A program made the translations under genes and the position numbers. Below are positions 1 through 23,430 of a stretch of DNA of 64,000 nt, piece after piece. Position 1 is the stretch's first letter. The number at the start of each line of letters is the position of its first letter. Origin of the DNA: Gymnothorax reevesii (Eukaryota; Chordata; Actinopteri; Anguilliformes; Muraenidae); NCBI GenBank assembly GCA_029721435.1, contig CM056588.1, positions 41,849,930 to 41,913,929 of the forward strand, given 5' to 3'. The notes below the pieces were generated by a model that was not told the DNA's origin, made no database searches, and saw nothing but the letters and a program-made list of their open reading frames with translations.

Positions 1-2636
1 CCGCAAAGGGATGGGGGGGGGGGATGAAAAAAAATCACAGTCATCTCATACTCACTCGCATCCTACTCTTTCTCACAAACCCCTCCAGGCCCTGCAGTTT
101 GAGGCGATGGGCCTTGGTCCCGGGCCTATAAACTGCACTGATCTAACAGTCACTACACTGTCTAGCTTGCACTGCTGGCTTCAATCTTATCCTGAAACAT
201 GAAATTGATTTAGACCCCTTTGCATGAGGGTGTTGAGTGGAACAACATGCAATCAATAAATTAACAATGATGCAGATAAGGAACCCAGAGGGGTACGTTT
301 AGTGAGGATATCAGACTACAGAGACTCGCTGTTCTTTTAAATCTGAGACCCAAAGGAACTCATGACAGCAGGAAGAATTTCACTCCCTCAGAGAACGGAA
401 GTTGTGAAAATGCAATTCAATCTCTTACCTGTATCTAAATGCCCTACAACCCCATAAAGCCATACAAAATGATCATGGCAATACGCACCAGGTAAAATAT
501 ATTACAAATGGCAAACAATCCATTGCATTAAGGAATGACAGGAAAATATAATTGGAGTCTACAAAACAACTTAAGTAAATTGAGCTTATTTTTAAGTGTT
601 CATGTTGCAGGTAGTTATGAAGAGCTAAGTGTAAAGACATCGCGTTGAAATGCTATAAAGCGAGACCCCACAGAATAGCAGCACGCTAAAAGGTTTCTAG
701 GTTTGACAAAAAGACTAAAGGTTACAGAGCGATGGTATGAGAAGGGCAGGAATGACGAGGAAGGTCGTGCCAAGCCACCAAGCTGTTGTTTCACGGGCAT
801 CAAAAAAGCAGATGCCAGCGCTGTGCAATATCACAAAGCTGTCAGACGTGAAACGACAGCTTGCCACAGGAGCGTGGAGGGATAAAATAAAAACAGAGGA
901 GACCATGATAATACACTTTCCCTTAAGCTTTTCTCCAAAATCAATCATCACTTCCCATCCTACTGATATGCATGATGGTACATTCCCAACTGAACAGCAC
1001 TGTTTCTTCGCTCAGAAAGTGACTTTTAAACGGGAGGGGAAAGCCAATTGTTACTCCAGCAGCTTAAGTCCAGGACAACCGTTTCATCCGTCTGTCTGTG
1101 TGTTCGTCAGTTCATCAGTCTGCATCCATCTGTCCTCTACGTCAAGAACTGGGAATTACCCAGAGGCGTAACGGCATCACCTCATGAAAACTATGCTTAG
1201 TATGAGGTTACTATCCATTTCCATCTAGGTCAAGGGTAGCCCGAGTGTACGCCTGCTTAGGGGTCTAGCTTATTATTCAAGATCAACTTTGACAGTATCT
1301 TTGCATCATGTTTAACTCTCAAACACTTTTTTGTTTCCATTGCTATTCGTAAAAAGTCATTAGAAAGCTTAAAACCAGATCGTTGCCGGGTGGCTCACAC
1401 GGTTAGGTGATCACCACGTCGCGAGTTCGAGCCCCGGGGTACCCACCGGCAGGGGTCGGCAGCTTTATCAGTGTAGCGCACAATTGGCTATCGCGCTACA
1501 GGGTTTCAAATTGGGAAGGGACTGCCGGATTTGGGTATACAATATATCAGCTTTGTTCGTTGCTCCAGCGCCTCCTGTTGGCCAGACGGGCGCTCGTCAG
1601 GAAGACTCCGGGTTGGTTCATGTCCGGGTATCCTCCGCCCTAGTTCTGAACTTGCGAAGATTCAACCAATGAGTGTATAAGAATCAGTGGCAGACAGGCA
1701 CGTGCTTCGGAGGAGAGCCGTGAACTGTCTCACTATCCCGAGTTGGCAGCAAGGGGTCGCATACGAGCAAGCTTTGTACATAGTTCCCCAATTTGGCATT
1801 CCAGATTCGGGTGGGATTGGAGATGCCAAATTTATACAAAAAAAAAAAAAAAGAAAGCTTAAAACCAGTACTATGCACATTTGAAAGATTAGTACTGTTG
1901 AGCGGAGTTGTTCTTGTTGACGAGTTTGGCTTGTCTCCGAGCAGAGGGTGAACAGAGGTAAAGACCAAGGGTGTGTGTTAAATATTTTATCAACAGTCGC
2001 AGGAACATGAATTGGAACAATCGAAAGTGGCCTTAGGGCCAGCCTCGCAGGTGTTTCAGCCAGTTTACTTAACATGCCGTAATGTAGGTTCATGGAAGAA
2101 TTTAACACTAGAATTGACATGATTTCTACTTTTTATCAATTTTGGGCCTTTTAAGTAGCAAACATGACTCTCCAAGTCCCAAATGATCTTAAAAAAAACT
2201 CAAAAATTCTGTCTCTCGTCTGACTGTAAAGCTCGGTAGAGATTTGCCTTTGTGGATGACACAGGTTTTCCACAAAAAAAAACTCACCCACACATTATCT
2301 AAACATCGTTTTGAACTCTGTTCGCGTCACTGTAATACACTTTTTCGTACAGAGATGGGTGATTAATTAAACACCATATAAAGACAGACCTGATCCTGGT
2401 TTGGGAGCAAGTACTGGAAACCCATCATGGGTGCCAAAGCAATAGTGGGTAACATGCCAGGGTTAACAAAAAGAGCTCCTTCTATAACAGCATGCACTAC
2501 GGGGAAAACTACATTTCCCATGAGCACACGGGGAGCAGACGGCCCCGCCTGAAACTGCATGCAGTGCTTGTGAGTTCCATTAAAGGTGCTTAAAGAGAAG
2601 AAAAGGAACAGGTGCAAGGCGGTGCTATGACTCTAC
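1..2636. other. cpt1a intron downstream of exon 9b; no further exon found
   Basis: I looked on the minus strand for the next conserved CPT1 block (IVVYHRGRYFKVWLY-like) and for a third copy of exon 9 and found neither. The segment holds the SINE at 1379-1851, several short A-runs and otherwise unremarkable AT-rich sequence. Confidence 0.6.
1379..1851 (+). mobile_element. tRNA-derived SINE with perfect 17-bp target-site duplication
   Basis: The head resembles an RNA polymerase III promoter: box A-like GGTGGCTCACACGGTTAGG near 1389-1406 and box B-like GAGTTCGAGCC near 1423-1433. A body of about 400 bp and a 3' A-run (about 1837-1851) follow. The element is bounded by identical 17-mers AGAAAGCTTAAAACCAG at 1362-1378 and 1852-1868, the signature of L1/L2-type target-primed insertion. 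It sits antisense in a cpt1a intron. I do not recognise the family name. Confidence 0.9.
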
Positions 2637-13911
<11,275 letters not shown>

Positions 13912-16741
13912 CTATGAAGAGAGGATCAGGGTTGTCATGGTTCTGAGTGCTACAGTATTCAATCTTGCCCTTCATGGTGCTGGAGAGGCAGTGAAAATGC
14001 GACCCTCACCACTAGTCTTCACCAAGCTAAGGCATTAACACAGTCCTGAACAACAATGACACAAACCCCACCTTCCAGAGGGGTGGACGGACAGCTAACG
14101 CTCACAGATTCCTGAGCACAACAGCATTACTCTTAATCGGACAATGAAATGCCAGAGTTAGCAAAAGCAGAGACCTGAGCACGAATCTGTAGAGCACTGC
14201 TTTGGACTCAGCTGGAGAAATCGCTAACATTAGCATTCATCCACTCCTCAGCTCACCAAAAAAGGACCAAAAAACATCACCCATACATATAAAACATCTT
14301 AAACATGCCAGTAATTCAAATATTTTTTTCAATTGATGAATCAGCGTTATTTTTAGAAGTATGCATCCAATAAATACACGTAAACAAGAGCCATCTGGCA
14401 ATGGCGAATCCCCCCGGCTGTTGGTTGTGTAACCTACAGGTTGTGCGGACAGACGGACGGACCAAAACCCCCAAAAGGCACAACTAAACCATAAGAAGAA
14501 GCTCCGTACCAAATTTGGCGTTTGTAAGTGGTATAGTTTTTGAGTTCTGGTCCGGAAACGATTTTATTACAGACGGGCGGACGGACAGACGGGCGGACAC
14601 ACTGATTGCAATATCCCCCCGCATTGTATGCCGGGGAATAAAAATGTACGTACTGGAGTAATTAATCATTCCGAAAAAAAATGACATTTATAACTCAAGA
14701 CGCGCACAAAAAGGAAAAAACAGCGAGGTTTTTATCTGAGTCATCGCTATGTTCAACGGCCAAACAATCTACGAACTGGTGACAATGTAAATAGCACAGG
14801 GCACACAAACTGACTTGGACTCAACTAACAGAACTTCTTGCTCAACCAGCAAGTAATTCATTGGTCTGCAAGGCGATAGACAGAGACGCTATGTGTGGTG
14901 CTAACTGAGGTGTCTCTGTTACAACATTCCAACAGACCTCTAGAGAAGAGGCCAATATTCCCACAAAGGACAGACAGCAGATAAAGAACGATCCAGCAGG
15001 TTCTAATACCAACAGTTATGGTGACACTTCTAAACTTGTAAAAATAATGACAAGAACAAGCAATGAATATTTTTAAACAACACACTGCATCACAATATAA
15101 ATAATTACACAAAATGATGCAATGTAAAACTCAAAAAAGAGACAGACAACATAAAAAAGATAAACACAAATAAAGATAATGTGTACCATAATATAAAGAA
15201 ACAGCCATAAAGTCAAATATGACCAGCAATTTTTTTTTATTCCTTTCCAACTGTATTCTTCACCTTCAGTTTAACTCTTCCCAATGTAAAATCATAAACA
15301 TACAATAAAAATGTTCTTAACTGAATGTGAATATTCTGATCTTGATTTAGCAATCACAATGATTAAATTCATGCATACAGCATAATAATGCAACCAAAAG
15401 TCTGTATGAAATATTAACGTGTAAAGCTTTCCCAATCTTATATCATCCTATTCTGAGAAACTTAGTATGAGGGGGATCAATAACTGGCCTGAACAGCCCT
15501 TTATATCCTGGTTTAATGACACAACTAACATTTAATAATTAACTGCATTTCCATTAAATCATTTAGCAAGTGTCCAAATGGACATTATAAAAGCTGTAAG
15601 TTTATGTGTGTTATACACAGTACTGGGCCAAAAAAATGTTGAACCAAGTTGTACAGGTTTGCACAAGTATCAAAAACTATCTGTTAAATGGGCACTGAGG
15701 TTTAGAGCCAAAAATGAAGGTTGGACTGAAGAATGTTAATAGGTTATCAATTGCAAGGTAAACTACAGCCTGCAAGAAACTCCACTGCGATGTGATAATG
15801 TGTGGCGCAAGTCAGAGAGTCCTCAAGCAATACAAGCAAGTGACCTTAAGAGTAACGTGTGAAAGCCCACTATGATATTCTGGCAACCTAGACCAAGTAG
15901 GTCAGCAAACCAGACATTAGCATCACCTTTTCCACCAAAACTAAAAAAAATAAAAAATAATAAACGGAAAAAGTGCACTGTTGTATTTAACGTCACACAG
16001 CAATGACCATGGACTTCTGTATTCTGTCGCTATAGCAACGGTGCCTCGTCCCGGGAAGCTGTAGTAATTTTCAGCTCCGCTTTTATCACGCAGATTTGTT
16101 GCTGTCAAATGCCAGTCCTCGAGAAATGTACACTGGTTTCAAACCATGTTTCAAACAGGTTAGACAAGTGCCCAAGAAATATCTCATCACACAACAAACA
16201 GAGAAAGGAACAAAGAAAGTGGTCAAACAAATGTCCCGGAATGACAGTTCTTCAAGGTTGTCAGCTCAAATTATACCCCCCCCCATCATCACTGACACGC
16301 GTCATTACCAAAATATTGAATTGACAACGTGCAACATGGTGTACATGGCACATGATGCATATTAAGGCATCAAATACAGTAATGCACCTAAATTTTATTT
16401 ATTAGCCACACACCGTTTCACGATTCCAGTAGCAATATCACAAATTGGAGAGAACAGCTGAACATGCCGTTGCCGATGTCACAATCACATCTGCTCAATG
16501 AAAGCAATTCAGCTGCTTCGTATCGCATGCAGTCTTTATTCATGAAAAGCTGACAGGCTACGCATCAAAAAGTTACAACAGACAGCGGATACAGGGAAAT
16601 GATAATGCAAGACAGCTATTTAGCCGGCTACGTACCCTGTTACGCACAAATTAATACTGTTGACAACAGCTGTTGATTGATAGTGTTGCTTCAAGAGATC
16701 ATATCACTGTGTGGGCATCGTGTGTATCGCAAGATAACTAC
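13912..16741 (-). other. cpt1a intron 1
   Basis: A 2.8-kb AT-rich intron between the non-coding first exon and the ATG exon. It contains the GGAC-array repeat fragment (14395-14640) and an X-box-like motif GTCGCTATAGCAAC (16026-16039). No conserved reading frame was recognised. Confidence 0.6.
14395..14640. mobile_element. Fragment of a GGAC-array fish repeat
   Basis: Contains CCAAATTTGGCGTTTGTAAG, a (GGAC/GGGC)n array at about 14570-14600 and the ending GATTGCAATATCCCCCCGC. The arrangement is like the nested element at 5790-6068 but the internal sequence differs. It lies in cpt1a intron 1. Confidence 0.5.
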
Positions 16742-16870
16742 CTGCGCGGCGTCTGTTTCTCAGTCCAGTCCCATTTCTGAACTCGAACCCATCCCCCAGC
16801 GCTCCCATAGTCACATGACTGCCAGCGCGACTGGAAACTAGGGGAAAGGTCGTAAGCAGAGAAGCGTGCA
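16742..16870 (-). promoter_or_regulatory. cpt1a: Probable cpt1a non-coding first exon and core promoter
   Basis: Read on the minus strand this is a GC-rich, CpG-containing segment ending in GCGCAG|GTAGTT, a good 5' splice site at 16742/16741. The ATG exon has an upstream acceptor (TTCATAG at about 13912, or CACACAG at about 13899) and only a few untranslated bases, so a separate upstream exon is needed. Mammalian CPT1A likewise has a non-coding exon 1. The 5' boundary is a guess; no TATA box is evident. An RFX/X-box-like sequence lies at 16026-16039 in intron 1. Confidence 0.55.
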
Positions 16871-17293
16871 ACGCGGCAACACAGGCGGCGCTGCACTCAG
16901 CAACCAGGAAACTAACTACACAAGCTAAACATTAGATGCATCAATGTCAACTAGAAGCACCATTTAGCGCCTGTGATGTCCATCTACGTTCATGGAAATC
17001 CTCCACGGTTATTAAACTGAACGTATAGCATGCGAAATGTCTCCAAGATAAGAATATATCCGGGGTTTCATCGCTTTCGAACTAAATTAGCCAACTTGTA
17101 CCGTGCATGCTGAATGCAGTGCATCGACAACAGGTCGACGAATCGATGCTCAATCGACTAATGCACGGCTATGCGTGTCAACCGGTCCCGAAAACGTATA
17201 TGGGTCAGACACGCTGGGCTATAATGCGCGACAAGACTGGTATTAACCTTATCTCGCTACTTCGACTAGCCTAGGAAAAGACCGCGAAATACG

Positions 17294-17335
<42 letters not shown>

Positions 17336-17614
17336 TAGCAATTGAGACGTGCATTTCTATTGGATGATCACATCGCAGTGATTCCATCAGCCACTGGCTC
17401 AAAATATAAACACAGTCGTAACGTTACTTGTCAAGGTTTAGCGTTATATTGACCTTCAATAAATTCAGTGACTTCATTGAAGCGACTACATTTTCTTTGG
17501 CAGGCTACCAATCTGACAAACTAAAATATAATGGAAAATAAATAAAATTTTATAATATAGTCAGCAAACGTTACCATGAATAGCACATTCCACAAAGCTA
17601 GGACAAGGTCCCAG

Positions 17615-17791
17615 CCTGGGAGAATATACAACGAAGCTGGCTTTGTGATTAAGTCTGACTTTAAGCTTAAGTAAAACCTGGAAAAGCACTTTTTACATTA
17701 GTCCATGTTCCAGATTGGAAGTGTTTCCTGGTTTCACCAAGAGCTGAAGTCAGGCTAAATCACAAAGCAGCTTGGTAGTATATCCCCCAGG
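17615..17791. mobile_element. Short foldback MITE, copy 1
   Basis: Left end CCTGGGAGAATATACAACGA, followed by AGCTGGCTTTGTGATTA, pairs imperfectly with the inverted right end (TAAATCACAAAGCAGCTTGG then AGTATATCCCCCAGG). The internal AGTCCATGTTCCAGATT is shared with the element at 40799-40964, so both belong to one family. Confidence 0.7.
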
Positions 17792-20318
17792 TGACCTTCG
17801 AAGGCAGTCGTCGTACCACGACAGCCAAGGCTCCACAATCAAAACGAAACAATTTAGTCATGTTCACGTTAAATTGTGAATCATGACTAAGAAGGGCCAA
17901 TGTATAACACGGAGCCCCGTTTTCAATAATGCATAATAATTAACAAATACCATATGCAGGGATCGGATAGTACCCAAGTATTTGTCCAGCTACACGTGAA
18001 ATGGGAACAGTGCGAGACCATAAAATACCATACACATCTGAACACTTTCCAAACTTGCTCATTACGCAGCCAGCTCATAATCATCACATTCCAAGAACTG
18101 ATTTAGCATCGCTGCCACTGCATCCTAGCCATTTAACCGAAATCGGACAAACCGCAAACATCCCAGCTACTTTCTTTTCACAAGTTCACAGAGTAGGTTA
18201 AACTAGGTCACCCCTCGAAGTGACGCCATCAGCCTTCCGTATTAAATCTGCTGCGTTTCAACCGGCTTCACGTCGCTGCTCAGCAGCCGCGCAGTGGCCA
18301 TGTTTATTTACCTCGCAATCCCTCCATAACTGCCATTCTATCAAATTCAAAACCTCTCAAGTGCAAAAGCGTCTTACTTACCAGATGTCTTGTTTTAGAA
18401 TTTAAGAAAAATAGTTGCTTTTTCTATTGCTAAATGTATTCTGGACTGGAAAATGAGACCTCGAGCCTCAGGCTGCTGGCTATTCCTTACCTATCACTGT
18501 ATGAATGAGCAGCGCTAGTGCAGCCCCAAACACCGCCTCCCTTTCGTGACGCATTGTGTATATTTTTCAGATGCAAAAAAAAAAAAAAAAAAAACCATGT
18601 AGAGAAAGTTCTCCTTTTAACATGACAGCGTACATCCGAGTCGAGCAAGTCTGAATCACTTCTGGAAAAATATCTCAGGAAAAAAAGTCTCTGAATGGCC
18701 CAGTCTGACCTCAGACTAACATGCCATAACAAACGTGTGGAAGGCCAACTTTCATGTGTAAACAGAAAAACTAGCTGAACTATTTTTGTAGGGAAGAATG
18801 AGATAAAATTCCAAAGTCTCGGGGGCGGTTATCTGGACAAAGATTACGCCGAGTCCTATACTTAAGGAGTGATCCCGGGTTAAATGAAAAATGACTCCAG
18901 GAGGCAACTCAGAATTAATCTAAGGAGATATATGTAATAACCACCAAAAAGACACAAGTTAGCATTTTTCTGTTTATGCGGTTGCCGTGGTAACCGAGCA
19001 AGCTCATTAAATATGCAGAAAACATCTGACACCAATTCCTCTTTAACTCTATGAAAGAAGTCAGTTTATCTTTCATCATTTAAAAGCCATTGCTTATCCA
19101 AATGCAATGGCGTAGCCATTCTTTGCCCAATTTATCAGTTTTGTGATTTTGGGGTATTTTACTCAAATTTTGAAATTATTTTGCGCAGAATCTGACAAAT
19201 ACTCAAAATATTCAAAATATGTACCAGATAGGCAAAATTTCCCTATGTCATTGCGTTTCTAATGAAGTACCTGAAGCCCAAATTTCATTGATTTTTCAAT
19301 GATAAATAAAAAATTGTGGCTGCCACAAACATGAGAAATGTGGAAAAAGTAATACCTTAGGAAATCAATGGAAAATGCATGAGACCGGATTGAAAAGTTG
19401 AGTTCAGTCTTAGTCTGTGGCCTACACCCATTTTTTAGACTATTATCTGGTTATTCAAATGTTTATCACTTTCCTGGAGTGAAAAGCATAAATTTCATCA
19501 TCACAGTTGCTTTTAAATCATGATTTTATGGCAAAATTCAGCTTTTAATCCGTGTAGCAATTAGTGATCATTAAAGGTGGGTTATTAAAGAATATTTTAA
19601 TTCAAAAAAAGAATTTTTGGAAATACAATCAAATTTTGCCTATTTAACCCCAGATCACCCCTTAAATGGCCTTTTAAACCAGATTAACACTAGAAAGTCA
19701 ACATTTACCAGCAAATGCAGAAAATTTTACTCCCTATCCCTCACCCAACCGGAAATGGACTAGTCTAAAATAACCCCCATGCAAAAAAAAAAAAGACTAC
19801 GAAATCACCCCGCGTCTCTTGTAAAACAGACTTTTTTTGTGACAATAACGGACATGAAAAAATGTTAAATATAAAATTTTTAATGAAAGCAAAATGTTTG
19901 CCTTCAAACGGAAAGGTTATAGCGTAACTGTGTTACGATCTCATGATTTCCCACCCTACAGGAGCATGAATTAGATTTTTTTGGGAAAGAATACAAAAAC
20001 TGAAAAAAAAGAAACAAAAAAATTTGAAATCGCCCAATTAAAATGATTTAAACCTTGGAAAGTGGTGGAAAAATCTTCATCATTCGGACTCAAACGATAA
20101 GGGGTTCATCTTAATGACATTGTGCGTTTCGCCACAAATTGAGCTAGACTTCTTTTCAACTGTATGCGTTGCCCAATCTTAGTCCAATTATTGTACGCTT
20201 TAAAAAGTAAAAACTGATATTGTAAAATTTAATGCAGCTGCAAGTGAATTATTTCGAATTCATCAACAAAGCGGTGGTTGTAGGCATGATCTGCCATGGA
20301 ATGTGACATGCAGTGGCA

Positions 20319-20353
<35 letters not shown>

Positions 20354-21644
20354 TACTAGCTATCTCCATGCCAAATTTTAGGTCTTTTGGTCTGACCATA
20401 ATGGCACAGTGGGCATAGATATACATTTTTGGCTACTATTACCCAAAAAAGCTCATTTAAATCATTTCTAAGGCCAGCATCCAAAAAATGAAAAAAAAAG
20501 GAAGTCCGGGCATGTGTTGCTAAGTGTTATGGCCCCAATTTGTGATGACATATAAGACAGCAAGGGATGACGGACAAAATTTTAAAACTTAAACAGATTT
20601 TATTAAACAAAGACTAACAACTAACCTAAAACTTATACTACTGATCAAGATTGACATATGAAAATAAAAATATTTACAGTCCCCTTGGTGGGGTTGCTTG
20701 GTGATGTCCTGGGACAGGAAAATGCTCCAACACAGGCAAAAATCCAGAAAAAAACTCCACAGGTCTTGAAAAGAGTGACAGGTCTGGTCAAATGTATCCT
20801 TCTCCGTGAAATTTCTCCTACATCTTTACTCTCTCAATTTCTCTCCTTATATACTCCTTTGCAGCCCCCTCCCACCTTTTAGACTTTTTTTTCTCTGGGA
20901 CTTTCCTCTCTCAGACATCCCCAGGACATGCCCAAAACCCAGCTCCAGACTGGCTTAACAAAAAAAAAAGTCAACACTGCCATCTAGTGGCCGTTTTCCA
21001 AATTACATAAGCTACCCCTGTTCCAAATTTCAGGTCATTAGATCTTAAATGAAACCATGGCAGCCATTTGATTGAAAAGCCAGGAGGAGGAGAAGAACAA
21101 GAACAAGAAACTGAGCTAAAACAGTTCATTCAGTGAAATAATAAACAGTGAAATGTAATAAATCTGCTTTCTCAAACCAGGTTTGAAATTGTCCTAGTCT
21201 TGCCCCAGTCCTCAATTTACCATGCTGATTTCCTTAAAGAAGATTATTGCTACTCTAGGACTAAATTGAGGGTAAAATCTGACCTTCCTGGGGACAGGTT
21301 TAACTTCAGACTAATGTTTTTGTCAAAGACGACACATGAATTACTTAGATTAAGTCAATGGCGATCAACGAGTATCACCAGCTGGACAAGTTCTTGTCGA
21401 CAGAAATGACACATTGAAGAACATTTTTTTAATTAGTTTCCAAGATTGTTTTCAAATGCATAAAGTGAATGATGTGGGTATTATTTCACTTTTAGAACCC
21501 AGGACAGCCTGTACCAGTTTGTGTCCATTTACTCAACTTGAAGGTTTTTGGCATGTGGCACATTTCATTGAGAAATTGGGGATTTATGCAGCATCAGTGA
21601 ACTGACAGTATGTAAAGTCATTCACAGAGTATGCAGGGCTATTT

Positions 21645-21716
21645 GAAGCACCTATTACTAAAAGCCCCATAAGTCACACTTGACTTGACTTGTGGGGTTT
21701 TAGTAATCAGTGCTTC
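21645..21716. repeat. 72-bp hairpin
   Basis: The left arm GAAGCACCTATTACTAAAAG, continuing CCCCATAAGTCA, pairs with the right arm TGACTTGTGGGGTTTTAG, continuing TAATCAGTGCTTC. There are only a few mismatches and a loop of under 12 nt. Probably a small foldback element; no gene function is implied. Confidence 0.65.
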
Positions 21717-22154
21717 ATTTGTGAATTAAGAGGACATTCCCTGATTCTATAACCAAAGCTAACTACAAGGTACCATTTCATAAATATGGGAACTTTCCAG
21801 GAGTCATAAGCAGTGTGCATAGGCAGAACCCATATTCCCATTAAACCTCCCTCTACTCCAGATGCTGAGGAGTGTAGGAACCACTAGAACTGGTTTTCCA
21901 TAGATCTTCAAGGTGTAACTCTCCCCAGTTAGAATCTTCAAGCATTGTTGCTTGTTGGACAGCAGCCACACATGAGTTTTGGTTTTTCCTTAACTTGTCT
22001 CTGTATACGCAATCTGAAAGAGGAGATCATAGTGGATTATTGCTTGGGGACAGTGGTATGCTTACTATAATTTTTTGTTTATACCATACTTGCACGCAAC
22101 AACAGCTGAGCAATCGGGCTACAATCAGCTCATATGTGCATTAAGGGTTAAGTA

Positions 22155-22390
22155 AAGTCCATGTTTGGTGTTCGGAGGAATCCTTTTCAGTGCCTGCAGG
22201 AAACACTTAGGTTCAGACCAAGGAGATGCGGCATTGACATCATTTCAACCGTTGTTCTTCACAGCTATCTGAAACAGCATGAATGCACAGGTCCTCCGAT
22301 AGAAGAGGATGACAATCCCGATGTACCGTCATTTACAACAGGCAGGGAAGAACGAGTTGTATACAGAAATGCTTATGCATTGCACCACTT
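22155..22390 (+). pseudogene. PIF/Harbinger-like transposase C-terminal remnant
   Basis: An open stretch reads RRNPFQCLQETLRFRPRRCG, then IDIISTVVLHSYLKQHECTG and PIEEDD. In HARBI1-type nucleases the C-terminus has an arginine-rich helix, then ...ACxVLHNIA...G then acidic residues; VLHSYLKQHECTGPPIEEDD fits that pattern. Upstream DDE domain sequence is not visible, so it is a fragment. Moderate confidence, from motif shape only. Confidence 0.5.
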
Positions 22391-22819
22391 AAAGGATATA
22401 TTAAGATGGTTGTATCTCTCACTCAATCTTCATTTCCAATTTTACCCAAAGTCATTCTTCTTCATTTCATGCTCCTCCCTAAGATACTTCTACCTATGTT
22501 CATGAAATTCAATAGCTAGCCTTTCATAGATAGTGAGTCTTTTGTTTTGGTGACCAGAGCTAGCAGAAACTGCAACCCTTGCTTTTGCAAAAGTGGAGGG
22601 TAAACAGCTTTGCTGCTCTTCTGTTCCATCCATATGGCTTTCTTGTCATGGTTTAGTCCCGCCGACAGAAGGCAATAAGCCGGCGGGCACTGGGACCATG
22701 TACCCAAACCAGAAAGAAAGGACCCACTGCACAGGTTGAGTAAAAAATACAAATAAAGGTTTAATTTAAAACACAAAAACCAGGAGAGCAGCGGCAGTGG
22801 TTTTTTTTATTTTATTTTA

Positions 22820-23430
22820 TTGTCCAGGGCTCCAGCCTGGGGGAGCAGGTCTGGGGTGGCGCCCAGTAGCCCGGAAGGTGGCGCCCAGTTTGCCTCGAAA
22901 GAGGGTGCCTGTTTCCCCACTCCAGTTGCCCGGAGGTGTTTGCCCCAGTTGCCCGGAGGTGTGACCGGTGCGGGGTGTGGTCCGGTGCGGGGTGTGTGGT
23001 CTGGTGCGGGGCGAGGGTGCCTGGTTTCCCCTGGCACGCCAGGAGGCGTGCCTTGGGGAGAGGGTCTTCCCGCTGGCACCACGCATTCAGGGTCTGGCTT
23101 GCACCATGCAATCAGACCTGGCGTGGTGTTCCCAGGTCTGGCTGGTGCCAGGGACCCCGGAGCCTGGCGGGCGCCAGCGGGGTGTTCTGGAGCGGGGTGT
23201 CAGAGGGCACCGTGAGCTGTGGTCCAGAGGAGGGTGTGTGTCCGGGAGGTGAGGCACCCCAGTGTGGTCCGGAGAGGTGGCGCCCCAGTGTGGTTCGGAG
23301 GTGGGCGCGTGCCGGGGAGGAGAGCGGCACCACGGTGTGTTCCGGAGGAGAGCGGCGCCCCGGTGTGTTCCGGAGGAGAGCGGCGCCCCGGTGTGTTCCG
23401 GAGGAGAGCGGCGGCTACAGACAGGGCTCC
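22820..23430. repeat. GC/CpG-rich tandem-repeat block
   Basis: About 600 bp of GC- and CpG-rich DNA in otherwise AT-rich surroundings. Includes a duplicated GTTGCCCGGAGGTGT unit (22925-22965), GGTGCGGGGTGTG units (22973-23010) and a 28-bp unit GTGTGTTCCGGAGGAGAGCG repeated at 23335, 23363 and 23391. Overlapping open frames in all six frames are a composition effect. On the left it abuts a T-rich run and an AATAAAGGTTTAATTTAAAA stretch. Confidence 0.75.

Noticed and set aside
1388..1440. A possible tRNA gene
   Set aside because: Box A and box B are present, but the fold is incomplete and the segment is the head of a SINE with a target duplication and A-tail.
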